From assembly GCA_963710715.1 (NCBI GenBank), contig CAVQBL010000018.1:201718-265717 (forward strand): a stretch of 64,000 nt of DNA, given 5' to 3'. The DNA comes from CAVQBL01 sp963710715. Lineage in GTDB: Bacteria > Pseudomonadota > Gammaproteobacteria > DSM-16500. This document shows positions 41,978 to 52,133 of this stretch, in pieces; the first letter of the stretch is position 1, and every line of letters starts with the position of its first letter. The notes below the pieces were generated by a model that saw only the letters and a program-made list of their open reading frames with translations, did no database searches and was not told the origin of the DNA. Both the position numbers and the translations under genes were made by a program.

Positions 41978-44577
41978 TTATGGTGCTGAGACGGGTGATG
42001 GATTTGACCTACACTCGGCTTTTTTTACAACAATGAGAGTACTAGCATCAGCAGAAAGCTCGTGTGATGACAACCAAAAAGGAAAGCTCTTTCTCATCTG
42101 TGCAGGAGAAAGTGTTGGACTAGCTGCTGAAGCGGGGTTACCTACTGCTCCGCGTTTTTTAAGAAATGTCTCATCCTCATCACTTAAACCGTTAACTTTA
42201 TCGATGAGAGTCTCTTGGAGATTTAGTACATGCGTAGTAGTCCAAATCAAGCGTATTTTTAATGAATTATCTTCTTTGGATACTTGCCAATAGCGCACTG
42301 ATCTATCACTACTATCTCCTGTCGCCAGAAAAATTCCCTTAGCTGTTTCATGCCAAGCAGCGTAGATTCCCGAAAGGATACCCAGGCATTTTTGGGTCTG
42401 AATATCCCACAGCTGTATGGTGTTATCAGCGCTTGTAGAAACGAGGATTCCATTTGGGCCAAAAGCGACACTTTTAACCGAACTCCTCTGGCCTGTAAAA
42501 GTATGTAGCCATTTGTTGTTTTCAATATCCCAAAGTCTTATGTTGCCATCTTTGCTTCCCAGAGCTACCACCCCATTTAGGCCAAAAGCGACACTTGTAA
42601 ATGAATCGACAGAGATTTTAAAAGCATGTAGCAATTTTTTGTTTTCAATATCCCAAAGCTCTATGTCTTCATCACTTGTCGAAGCGAGCATTCCATTTGG
42701 GCCAAAAGCGACACCTTTAACCGAACCCGCAGAGCTTTCAAAAGTATGTAGCCATTTTTTGTTTGCAATATCCCAAAGCCTTATGGTGCCATCTTTGCTT
42801 CCCAGAGCGACCACCCCATTCGGGCCAAGGGCGACACTTTCTATCACACTCTTCTCCTCTTGAAAGATGTGCAGTAGTTGTTGGTTTCGAGCATCCCATA
42901 GTCTTATGATGGAATTATCGCTAGAAAAAGCGAGTATTCCATTTGAGTAAGCTAGGATTTTTTGAGGCCCGTGCTCATTGTTTTCGGAGGTATATAGCCA
43001 CTGTCGGTTTTCAACATCCCACAGTCGTACAGTGCAATCTTGGCTACTCGATGCGAGTGTCGCACCTTCGCCAAAAGCAAGGCCTAGAATATCATCTGTA
43101 TGTGTATGTCTGTTTGCGGAAAGACGTAGCGTCTTTTGGGTTTTGAATATTCCACCTTCGTATATCTCTATAACGTTAAACTTGCATGCAGCGAATGTTC
43201 CATTCGGGCCAAAGGTAAAAAGTGATGAAGAGATCTGCAAAAAGATGTGTAACAAGCTTTGGCTTTGAACATCCCACAGTCGTAAAGCTCCATCGATGCT
43301 TTTTGAAAGGAGTATTCCATTTGAACTAAAAGCTAGACTTTCAATGCGACCTGCATGGTAAAAGGTGTGAAGACATTTTCGCTTTTTAACATCCCACAGT
43401 CTTATGGTGCAATCATCGCCTCCCGAAGCAAGCGTTTCCTCTGAACTAAAGGCTAAACCTTTAATTTTATCTGTGTGGCCTTCCAACAATATTTGGTCTT
43501 GAAAATTCCAGAGCTTAATGGTGTGATCATCGATTCCCAAAGCGACAATTCCATTTGGGCTCCAGGCGATACTACAAATCTCCTTTGCGTGGTGCTCAAA
43601 GCTATAGGTATATACGCATTGTTGGCTTTGAATATGCCACTGTCTGATAGTGAGATCATTGCTTTCTGAAACGAGTAATTCATTTGGGCCAAAGGCGACA
43701 TTGTTAACACTCTTCGTATGGCCCTCAAAAGTATGTAGCCATTTTCGTTTTTCAATATCCCACAGGTTTATGGTGCCATCACCGCTTCCCGAAGCAAGTT
43801 TTTTTCCATCTGGGCCAAAGGCAATACTTTTAATGTTTTCTGTATGTTCCTTTAAAATCAGAGCTAAACTAAAGGTTCTTGTATCGTAAAGCTGAATAGT
43901 ATTACGAAAAAAAGAATATTTAACTTGATCAGGAATATCAACTCCTAGTGCTAAATAATTACCATCCAGAGAATAGCAGCAAGCATTAATGACAAAGCCG
44001 TCAGGCAAAGATAGTTTTTTTCTCCGAAATTCACCTCAGACATATTAGCCCAAGATAAATTAGCCCTTTCTAAACATGCCCCTCTAAAAAAAACACCGCG
44101 CAAATCTGCACCTTGTAGCTGGGCGTTTCTAAGAATAGCACCCTCTAATCTTGCCCCGGGAATGCGAATATGATGTAAATCGCAACCATCAAAGCTGATT
44201 TTTGCAAAATTGAGTAGGGTGATTGCATTAGAAGCTGCGATTAATTTCTTTTTTTCTTTTGAGGCATCTTTTTCACATACTTTCGAGTCTTCTATCAGCT
44301 GCCATAACCTTCGTTGCAATGTTGGATCACTACGTACTGCTTTCCCAATAAGTTCGAAGCGCAAGTAATCATTAAAATAATCTTCAATAAGGTTCCATAA
44401 TTCGGGTGGTAAATAAAATGAAAATCCGAGCAAAGGAAATAATAATCGGATAATAACGTCGTCATCCTTTAATAAAGTTTCATTTAAATCCTTAACGAGC
44501 CGATCAAGAGAAAGCGCTGTTGAAGATGGCTGAGTAGGGGAAGCTTTATCGTTAGGTGTGGGTGGTCGGATGTGCAT
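41978..44577 (-). CDS. Large WD40-repeat protein with N-terminal pentapeptide repeats, frameshifted in an A7 tract
   Basis: The ATG at 44577 opens a region with an F-box-like hint (FYLPPELWNLIEDYF) and then pentapeptide repeats (ARLEGAILRNAQLQGADLRG, ACLERANLSWANMSEVNF). At T7 44015-44021 (A7 in the coding sense) the frame shifts. The other frame continues at once as LPDGFVINACCYSLDGNYLA into at least a dozen WD40 repeats (units like GSGDGTINLWDIEKRKWLHT and STSADNTIQLWDIQTQKCLG) to 41978. The joined protein would be about 865 residues, with one or two beta-propellers. Such eukaryote-like scaffolds are common among Legionellales effectors. It interrupts hflX-hflK. Confidence 0.8.
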
Positions 44578-44593
44578 ATTGCCTCGTTATCAA

Positions 44594-44738
44594 TAGAGTT
44601 CTTTCCAAACCCGCGTCTTTTGTTGTTACTCTTCGTTGCACCTGCGTTACGCTGCTCATGTATCAACAACATACACTCCGCTGCGTTACTCGGTGCGCCT
44701 CGATTAACAACAAAATACTCGGTTTGGAAAGAACTCTA
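44594..44738. repeat. 145-bp element with terminal inverted repeats
   Basis: The ends TAGAGTTCTTTCCAAACC and GGTTTGGAAAGAACTCTA are exact inverted repeats of 18 bases. Inside, further pairing is seen (TTGTTGTTACTC and AACAACAAAATACTC around CAACAACATACA). No ORF is present, which is MITE-like. A partial copy of its right end is at 40041-40086, and a 15-base match to its terminus is at 36859-36873. Confidence 0.75.
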
Positions 44739-44873
44739 GTATGCTATAGTTATTTTCTGTTCATTATATATACAAACAGAAAAATATACAACTCTTCATA
44801 GGAACTGATTGCTTCCCGGCCCATTGCCCTCTAAAATCCACAGTTTGTGAATTTAAGACGAGGCGAGAACGCT

Positions 44874-46118
44874 ATGGCGTGGAATCAACCCGGTGGCGGG
44901 AATGGTAATAATAATCCTGATCCCTGGGGTGGGAAAAAACAACCTAGTCCCCCAGAGATTGATAAACTGATTGCCCAATTGTGGCAAAAGTTGCGGGGTT
45001 TTTTTAAGAATGGTTTACCCGGTAAAAATAAAAACCACTGGCGTCCTTCTCCTTCATCTCCCGAGCATCATAAAGAGTTCAAGCTGGGCGCAGGAATTGT
45101 AGCACTCATTATCCTCATTATCTGGATGTTATCTGGCTTATTCATTGTTAATCCTGCTGAGCAAGCAGTTGTTTTACGCTTTGGTCAATTCTCTGACGTG
45201 TTACAACCAGGATTACATTGGATGGCACGTTTTATTGATACCAAATATCTTGTCGATGTGCAGAAGATTTATTCTTTTTCATTACATGGGGATTTTTTAA
45301 CAAAATCTTCTGAACAGGGCGATTTACCTAATCAATATTTACAACCCGATTTAAACAAAAAGCTCTCCGCTGCGACGAATTCATCTGATAAGTCAAAAAA
45401 TTTAGTGAATGTTGAATTGAATGTGCAATATCGCATTAGCGATCCGCGCGCTTATTTATTTAATGTTGTTGATCCAGATAATACGATTAAGCAAGTTGCA
45501 TCCGGGGCGTTATCGGATGTGGTAGGTCAAATGAAATTGGATGAAGTCTTAACAACAGGGCGTGAATTTTTAAGTTCAGGTGTGCTTGAGCGTATTAAAC
45601 AAATATTAATGAATTACCATACTGGATTATCTGTGATGGCTGTCACATTACGTAAAGTTCAAGCCCCCGATCAAGTAAGAGAAGCATTTAGCGATGTCAA
45701 TCGCGCAGATCAAGATAAAGCAACTTACATTCAACAAGCGCAAGCGTATGCAAGTAAAGTCGTGCCGTTAGCGCAAGGTCAAGCAGCACGTATTTTAGCA
45801 GATGCAAATGCACATCAGCAGCAAGTAGTCTTGACAGCACAAGCCGATATAGCAACTTTCCAAGCATTGTTAAATGTCTATAAAACTGCACCTGAAGTCA
45901 CACGGCAGCGTATGTATTTAGATGCATTACAGACAGTTTTGAAAAATACAAGCAAAGTACTGATAGACTCAGGCAATAATATGATTTATTTGCCGATTGA
46001 TAAATTTATCAAGTCTGCAAAACAAGATAATGCTAACAATTCACTGCCTGTTGTTTCACAAGCAATGAGTGAGTTAAATAACGATTCTGGTCAATCCGCT
46101 ACAGCGGAGGTGAAATAA
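44874..46118 (+). CDS. hflK: FtsH protease modulator HflK
   Basis: From ATG 44874 the protein (about 414 residues) has a Gly/Asn-rich N-terminus (MAWNQPGGGNGNNNPDPWGG), a membrane helix (IVALIILIIWMLSGLFIV) and an SPFH/band-7 domain (NPAEQAVVLRFGQFSDVLQP, VELNVQYRISDPRAYLF). It forms a complex with HflC that encloses FtsH. A GAGGCGAG site precedes this ATG; an upstream in-frame GTG (44847) is not used. Its stop overlaps hflC by one base. Confidence 0.96.
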   Translation: MAWNQPGGGNGNNNPDPWGGKKQPSPPEIDKLIAQLWQKLRGFFKNGLPGKNKNHWRPSPSSPEHHKEFKLGAGIVALIILIIWMLSGLFIVNPAEQAVVLRFGQFSDVLQPGLHWMARFIDTKYLVDVQKIYSFSLHGDFLTKSSEQGDLPNQYLQPDLNKKLSAATNSSDKSKNLVNVELNVQYRISDPRAYLFNVVDPDNTIKQVASGALSDVVGQMKLDEVLTTGREFLSSGVLERIKQILMNYHTGLSVMAVTLRKVQAPDQVREAFSDVNRADQDKATYIQQAQAYASKVVPLAQGQAARILADANAHQQQVVLTAQADIATFQALLNVYKTAPEVTRQRMYLDALQTVLKNTSKVLIDSGNNMIYLPIDKFIKSAKQDNANNSLPVVSQAMSELNNDSGQSATAEVK

Positions 46119-47020
46119 TGGCGCCAAATAAAATACTTATTACTGTTCTCGCTGTTGTCGTGTTGATACTGGGCTTCTTGAGTGCATTCACAGTGCATGA
46201 AGGTGAAAGTGCACTGATTTTACGCTTAGGTAAGATTGTTAGCCATGGCAAAGATTCTCCACGCGTATTGCAGCCAGGGTTGCATTTCAAAATTCCATTT
46301 ATCGATCATGTACGAATATTTGATACACGCATCCAAGAGTTGGCAACGCCAAAATCTCAACCGCTAACAGTTGTTACCAAAGAGCAAACGTATTTAGTGG
46401 TGGAATATTTTGCTCGTTGGCGCATCAATGATCTTCCCAAGTTTTATACGAGTACAGGTGGCAGCGTAAGTTGGGCAGAAACACTTTTAGAACAACGTAT
46501 TAACGATATTGTGCGCGCAGAGTATGGTAAGCGTGCCAGTGATCAAGCGGTTTCAGCAGATCGTGCCAACATGATGGCAGCGATCAAAGAACAGGCAAAC
46601 ACGATTGGCAAAGACCAAGGCATTCAAGTGATCGATGTGCGAATTCAGCAAATCACTTTACCAAAAGATGTGATGGATTCTGTTTTTAAACGCATGGCGA
46701 CAGAGCGTAAACAATTTGCTGAAGCAAAACGTGCTGAAGGAATTGAAAAATCCGAAGAAATCAAAGCGCTGGCAGATCAAAGAGTCACTGTTCTTAAAGC
46801 GGAGGCACTCTTGCAGGCTGCTACAATTCGTGCGAAGGGTGATCAGCAAGCCGCAGAAATTTATGCTAAAGCGTATGGTGTCAATCCACAGTTTTATGCG
46901 TTTTATCGCAGTTTACAAGCGTATGTAAAAAGTTTTCGTCATAAGCGGGATGTGTTGGTGTTAAAACCGGATGGGCAGTTTTTTGATTATTTTCGTAGTG
47001 CGAGTGGGGGTAAAAAATAG
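46118..47020 (+). CDS. hflC: FtsH protease modulator HflC
   Basis: The 300-residue protein has an N-terminal membrane helix (ILITVLAVVVLILGFLSAF) and a band-7 domain (VHEGESALILRLGKIV, VLQPGLHFKIPFIDHVRIFD, ETLLEQRINDIVRAEYGKR), with a coiled coil ending IYAKAYGVNPQFYAFYRSL. It is the partner of HflK, translated from an overlapping start (TAATG). Confidence 0.96.
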   Translation: MAPNKILITVLAVVVLILGFLSAFTVHEGESALILRLGKIVSHGKDSPRVLQPGLHFKIPFIDHVRIFDTRIQELATPKSQPLTVVTKEQTYLVVEYFARWRINDLPKFYTSTGGSVSWAETLLEQRINDIVRAEYGKRASDQAVSADRANMMAAIKEQANTIGKDQGIQVIDVRIQQITLPKDVMDSVFKRMATERKQFAEAKRAEGIEKSEEIKALADQRVTVLKAEALLQAATIRAKGDQQAAEIYAKAYGVNPQFYAFYRSLQAYVKSFRHKRDVLVLKPDGQFFDYFRSASGGKK

Positions 47021-47027
47021 GTGACAC

Positions 47028-47213
47028 ATGTGGCAATACTGGCTAGTTGGTTTATCTCTGGTTTTTATTTTAGAAGGCGTCCTGCCATTTTTATCACCGC
47101 GCATTTGGCGACGCGTCATGCAGCAAATGATGGTGCAAAGCGATAGAACTCTACGTATCCTTGGCTTAGTTAGCATGTTAATTGGCTTAGCACTCTTATA
47201 TATGGTCCACTAA
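47028..47213 (+). CDS. yjeT: DUF2065 small membrane protein (YjeT)
   Basis: The 61-residue protein has two hydrophobic helices around LEGVLPFLSPRIWRRVMQQM, the DUF2065 pattern. Function unknown. It sits between hflC and purA as in E. coli. Confidence 0.9.
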   Translation: MWQYWLVGLSLVFILEGVLPFLSPRIWRRVMQQMMVQSDRTLRILGLVSMLIGLALLYMVH

Positions 47214-47230
47214 ATAATAGAGCAAAAATT

Positions 47231-48568
47231 ATGGGAAAAAGCATTGTCATTTTAGGTAGCCAATGGGGTGATGAAGGCAAGGGTAAAGTTGTTGACTTAC
47301 TCATGGATCAAGCATCCATCGTCGTGCGTTTTCAAGGGGGGCATAACGCAGGTCATACACTGGTTATTGATGGCCAAAAAACTATTTTACGTTTGATTCC
47401 ATCCGGCATTTTGCATAATAATGTACAGTGTTTAATTGGCAATGGTGTTGTATTATCACCAACAGCATTATTACAAGAAATGGGTGAATTAGAACGGCGT
47501 GGTGTGCCTGTCAAAGAACGTTTACGCATCAGTGAATCGTGCACGTTAATTTTACCTTATCATGTTGCGCTTGACCAAGCGCGTGAAAAAGCCAAAGGCA
47601 AAGCTGCTATTGGCACAACCGGCCGTGGTATTGGCCCGGCTTATGAAGATAAAGTTGCGCGTCGAGCATTACGTTTTAATGATTTATTTGATGAAAAGCA
47701 TTTTAGTGCCAAATTAGAAGAAGTGCTTGATTATCACAATTTTATTTTACAAAACTATCACCAGCACGATCCTATCGATTTTCATCAAGTGCGTGATGAT
47801 ATGCTAGCCTTAGCTCCACAGTTGCGACCCATGAAAGCAGATGTTGTTGCTTTATTAGCACAGTATCGCACGCAAGGGAAAAACATTATTTTTGAAGGAG
47901 CGCAAGGTACTTTATTAGATATTGATCATGGGACTTATCCCTTCGTGACATCGTCTAATACAGTTGCAGGTGCGGTGGGAACAGGCAGTGGTTTTGGCCC
48001 ACGTTATCTGGATTACATTTTAGGCATAATGAAAGCCTATACCACGCGGGTGGGTTCTGGACCGTTTCCGACAGAATTACAAGATGAGGTTGGCAAGCAA
48101 TTGGCACAGCGAGGTAATGAATTTGGTTCTGTCACTGGACGTCCACGCCGTTGCGGTTGGTTAGATATGGTGATTTTGCAGCGTTCAATTCAGCTGAATA
48201 GTTTGTCTGGCTTGTGTGTAACCAAGTTAGATGTGTTGGATGGATTAAAAACAGTGCGTATTTGCACCCAATATCGTTTACGCGGAAAAGAAATCTCTCA
48301 ATTTCCAACTGATATTAATGAGCTAGCAGCGTGTGAGCCAGTGTACAAAGATTTTCCAGGTTGGCAAGAATCGACCGCAGGAATGAGAAAATTTTCTGCA
48401 TTGCCTAAAAACGCACAAAAATATTTATTGTGCATAGAGGAACTGGCGGGTATTCCTATTGATATGATTTCAACAGGTCCAGATAGAAACGATACCATTA
48501 TGCTGCGTCATCCATTTGAAAATGGTATGCTTGCAGGTAGCTTGAAAGCGAGATCCGGTGTAGAATAA
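47231..48568 (+). CDS. purA: Adenylosuccinate synthetase
   Basis: The 445-residue protein has the N-terminal GTP loop VILGSQWGDEGKGKVVDLL, GHNAGHTLV, the IMP site GTTGRGIGPAYEDK, EGAQGTLLDIDHGTYPFVTS, GRPRRCGWLD and the base-binding DVLDGL. It catalyses the first committed step from IMP to AMP. It closes the hfq-hflX-hflKC-yjeT-purA block. Confidence 0.97.
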   Translation: MGKSIVILGSQWGDEGKGKVVDLLMDQASIVVRFQGGHNAGHTLVIDGQKTILRLIPSGILHNNVQCLIGNGVVLSPTALLQEMGELERRGVPVKERLRISESCTLILPYHVALDQAREKAKGKAAIGTTGRGIGPAYEDKVARRALRFNDLFDEKHFSAKLEEVLDYHNFILQNYHQHDPIDFHQVRDDMLALAPQLRPMKADVVALLAQYRTQGKNIIFEGAQGTLLDIDHGTYPFVTSSNTVAGAVGTGSGFGPRYLDYILGIMKAYTTRVGSGPFPTELQDEVGKQLAQRGNEFGSVTGRPRRCGWLDMVILQRSIQLNSLSGLCVTKLDVLDGLKTVRICTQYRLRGKEISQFPTDINELAACEPVYKDFPGWQESTAGMRKFSALPKNAQKYLLCIEELAGIPIDMISTGPDRNDTIMLRHPFENGMLAGSLKARSGVE

Positions 48569-48601
48569 TCAATATTCCGGCTACCAGAATGAGGAGTAAC
48601 C

Positions 48602-51314
48602 ATGCCCTCAGAATTACAATTACAAGATGACTTCAAAAAGATTATTGGCCAATATGAAAAACGTGGTCGAAAGGTAGGCTATCACCCTGTGGAACTCAGT
48701 GATGAGTACACTGTCTATCCATCCCCTGCTTACGATGAAGATGGCAATCCAACGCAAAAGTTTGATTATTATGCCGTATATACTAAAAAAATCGGAAGCG
48801 GCAGTTTTGCTACTGTTTACAAAGCTAATCTTATTAATAAAGAAACAGGTGAATTAAGTAAAGAAAAGGTTGCTTTAAAAGTTTTTAATGGTGAATTATC
48901 TAAAGCTACATTAAAAGAAGCTGCAGAAAAAGAAGCTGAAAATCTAAGGATTGTAGAACCATCGACAAAACCGCCATTTACTCTTGGTGATGGTACCCCA
49001 TGTTTAATTATGCCATTTGTAGAAGGCCACGAACTCGCTGATCCTACAACGGGTATATTGGCAGGAGAACTTCAAGATCTTAAGTCTTGAGGAAAGAGCC
49101 CAGCTTTCTTTTTCAATCCTATCAGAACTTAATAGGCTTAATAAATCTATTATCCATCGTGATCTTAAACCCGATAATATTTTGGTGGAGCGTAATCCTG
49201 AACTTAAGCTTACAGCAAAATTGGAAGCTGAAGGCTTTGCCTCCCGTGCTCGTGGATTTGGAGTAAGGTGGGTTGATTTTAATCTTTCTGAACCACTTCA
49301 TGAGGGCGATACTTCGGGCCTTGTTGATGCGAGACGTTGTGGCACGCCCGGATACATGCCCCCCGAAGTTATGCGTGAGGGTCGAGTAGGGGTGCTATCG
49401 GATAAATATGCCTACGGTGCTGTGCAGGCAATAGTTCTAGGAGCAACAAGTCTTTTTAAGATCCAGAATGAAAGAAAGTATCATCTTGCTCCTTTTTCAT
49501 GGGATGGTGTTCTTGAAGGTTACAAAAAACCCGAATTTTCTATTAATATTCAGCCCATGATTCTTGCTTTCCTCGAAAGAATGGTGAGCCATGAATATAG
49601 CCAAAGACCTGATGGAATTGAAGGCGACCGCTTTAATTTAGCGATTAGCAATTTGTGCAAAGTATGCAGGCCGAGACAACCAGAAGAGCAGCAGTGGGCG
49701 TATCTCACAAGGCTAGAGCAGCAGTGGGTGCATCTCACAAAGTTAGGGCTGTTGGCTTTTAATCACTGGGGTCGTGTCATTGGTGAAAGATCTGTAGATT
49801 GTTTTAAGAATGGCAAAAAAACTAAAACATCTATATCTATGCCGAAAACATTTGAACAATATGATTTTGAAGAAGACCCTAAAAAACTTGTCGAAATTTG
49901 TAAGCGTGTTTTATCCAATAAAAAAAATAAGGGGCTAAATCAGTTACCTCCTTATGAATTTATGTATTATTATTGTCTTGATGAAAAAGACGAGCCGCGT
50001 ATTTAAAACAGTTATCGGCTCAGCAACAAGTTACTCTACTTCGTGAAATGCACGTTCATCAGAAAGAGCTTTCTACGGTGTATAAAGAGGATAAGGATTT
50101 TGAAAAGGTTAGAAAGCAAATTTTCGAATCTTTAAAGTTGACTGGTGCAAAAAAAATCAGCCAAGTTTGTGAAGATACTCAAACACCTCCTTACGAATTT
50201 ATGTATTATTATTGTCTTGATAAAGAAGGACGCGCCGCGTATTTGGCAAATTTATCGGTCAAGCAGAAAGTTGTTCTATCTCATGAAATGCACGCTCATC
50301 AGAAAGTGCTCTCTAAGGTGTATAAGGATTTTGGAAAGGAAAAAGAAATTCTTCGAGCTTACAAAAAAGTTTCATTTGATGAAAAGAATGTCCCTCCTTA
50401 TGAATTTATGCATTATTACTGTCTTGATAAAGAAGGACGCACTGCGTATTTGAAAAATTTACCGGTCGAGAAGCAAGTTGTTCTATTTCATGAAATGCAC
50501 GTTCACCAGAAAGTGCTTTCTGAGGCGCATAAGGATTTTAGAGAGGTTAGAGATGAAATTTTTCGAGCTTACAGAAATGTTTCATCTGATGAAAAGCCTC
50601 CTTATAGATTTATGTATTATTGCTGCCTTGGTGAAAAAGAGCGCGCTCTGTTTTTGAAAGAGTGGTCGTTCAAGAAGCAAGTTGTTCTACTTCATGAAAT
50701 GCACGTTCATCAGAAAATGCTTTCTGAGAGGTATAAGGATTTTAAAGAGGTTAGAAATGAAATTTTTCGAGCTTACAGAAAAGTTTCATCTGATGAAAAG
50801 TTTCCTTATGAATTTATGTATTATTGCTGTCTTGATGAAAAAGATCGCGCTCAGTATTTAAAACAGTTGTCGCAGAAACAGCAAGTTGCTCTCTTTCGCG
50901 AAATCCATATTTACCAGAAAACACTTTCTGAAGTTTATAAGGATTTTGAACAGGTTAAAAGCGAAATTTTCAAATTTTTCCTAACAAAATTAGATGTATA
51001 CAAAGCTCAGAAGGATGCAGAGGATAAAAATAGTTATACAGGGACCTGGGGCAAGATCCTTGAGAAGCTGAGCCTTGGGAAGCTGAGCAGGTTGGGCGGC
51101 GCTCGTACGTCTAGTGAAAAAGCAGAGGTTGCTGGGGCGTTAATCGAGGCAATGAATGCTGGAAGGAACAAGCGAACTCGGTACATTCTTTAAAAGACAA
51201 AGTAAAGACTACTCAAAAGCTTTATCACAAGGCAATTTGAAAAAAGTTGCTGCGCCTATTTTAGAAATGGCGGAGTGTGCTGCACGAACAATTCCGGCGG
51301 CGCCAGCGGCATAA
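48602..51314 (+). pseudogene. Ser/Thr protein kinase with C-terminal tandem repeats, broken by three frameshifts
   Basis: The first frame carries a kinase glycine loop (KKIGSGSFATVYKANL), VALKVF lysine and the hinge LIMPFVEGHE. After a shift near 49080, the next frame gives the catalytic loop SIIHRDLKPDNILVE, WVDFNLSEP (DFG read as DFN) and RRCGTPGYMPPEV. A second shift near 49995 enters five tandem repeats of about 65-70 residues, each beginning PPYEFMYYYCLDEKDR-like and containing EMHVHQKVLSEVYKDF. A third shift near 51160 gives a C-terminus GTFFKRQSKDYSKALSQG ending at 51312-51314. Repaired, it would have about 900 residues. Eukaryote-like kinases are typical Legionellales effectors; the shifts are not in long homopolymers. 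Confidence 0.75.
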
Positions 51315-51500
51315 AACCTAAATTCGGCAGTTAAACCCTACTGCGAGGGCCTACTGCATTGAATCTAGGAATTTGTTTTCGATCCTTTTTGGCTCACCGT
51401 ACAGGTGAGTACTGTCTCGCCAAAAAAGACCGAAAAAAATTCCTATCTTCAACGCATTAGGCCCTCTCGCTACGGGTTTAACTGCCGAATTTAGGTTTAT
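51312..51500. repeat. 190-bp palindromic element abutting tRNA-Leu
   Basis: Ends TAAACCTAAATTCGGCAGTTAAACCC-like and its reverse complement lie at 51313 and 51475-51499, with inner pairing CGAGGGCCTA / TAGGCCCTCTCG and GAATCTAGGAATTTGTTTTCG-like arms around GGTGAGTACTGTCTC. The left end begins at the kinase-gene stop codon and the right end stops at the last base of the tRNA-Leu gene. A similar 25-base end (AACCTAAATCCGGCAGTTAGG) abuts the dnaG stop at 19213-19237. Confidence 0.75.
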
Positions 51501-51583
51501 GCCGAGGAGAGGACTCGAACCTCCACAGGGTTGCCCCCACAAGTACCTGAAACTTGCGTGTCTACCAATTTCACCACCTCGGC
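51500..51583 (-). tRNA. tRNA-Leu (CAG)
   Basis: The 84-nt gene has acceptor arms GCCGAGG/CCTCGGC, D-arm GGTGAAATTGGTAGACACG, anticodon stem CAAGT/ACTTG with loop TTCAGGT (CAG), a long variable arm and T-arm GGAGGTTCGAGTCCTC. The long variable arm fits leucine. CCA is not encoded; the base after the acceptor is the start of the palindromic element. Confidence 0.93.
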
Positions 51584-51612
51584 GTGCTGTGAACTTTACT
51601 GATAAAAGAAAA

Positions 51613-51893
51613 GGGGGTCAAGTCGCGCGCATATCATTTCCCACATCTCCTTCTGCCAATGAGTGCGAGCGCTGAAGTTAGATCGAAGCCCGTCATTGCG
51701 AGCATGTGCGCTTTTCATGCGGGAGTGGCAATCCAGGGGGACGAAAACGTTCCCCTGGATTGCCACGCCCGCGCAAAAAAGCGCGCGCGGGCTCGCAATG
51801 ACGGGGCTTCGATCTAACTTCAGCGCTCGTACGTGTGGCAAGTCAGAGAAATTTTGAGATGTGGGGAATGATATGGTCGCGCCTTGATACAAC
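51613..51893. repeat. 280-bp nested palindrome, member of the GTCATTGCGAG repeat family
   Basis: Outer arms (CGCGCATATCATTTCCCACATCTC-like at 51624 and GAGATGTGGGGAATGATATGG at 51855) enclose inner arms GCGCTGAAGTTAGATCGAAG / CTTCGATCTAACTTCAGCGC that are exact complements. The core is CCGTCATTGCGAG...GTGGCAATCCAGG / CCTGGATTGCCAC...CTCGCAATGACGG. No coding function is seen; the ORFs through it are palindrome artefacts. It is the longest copy of the family. Confidence 0.8.
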
Positions 51894-52133
51894 CGTCGTC
51901 CCCTTGCGAAGGGCGCCCACAAATTTTCAGAGAAACAAGAGGTGCTATTGCGCTCGAAGACAAGGGATCCAGTGCGGCATTGATGAGAGATTGATTTTTT
52001 CACTCAGAGTTTTCATGCCAGGGTGGTGCAACAACGCTCTTCTTTCTTAGTAACAACGATTGTAGTATATTGCATACCGATTCGTGTAAATAAAATAAAT
52101 TGTTTTTATTTTATACTAACAAGGAATGTTACA

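Noticed and set aside
42417..43889. Several plus-strand ORFs opposite the WD40 gene
   Set aside because: They repeat a pattern (FGPKATLL-type) that is the antisense of the WD40 repeats; no independent support.
51663..52050. ORFs of 60-135 codons between tRNA-Leu and 52134
   Set aside because: Most run through the 280-bp palindrome and reproduce its inverted arms on both strands.
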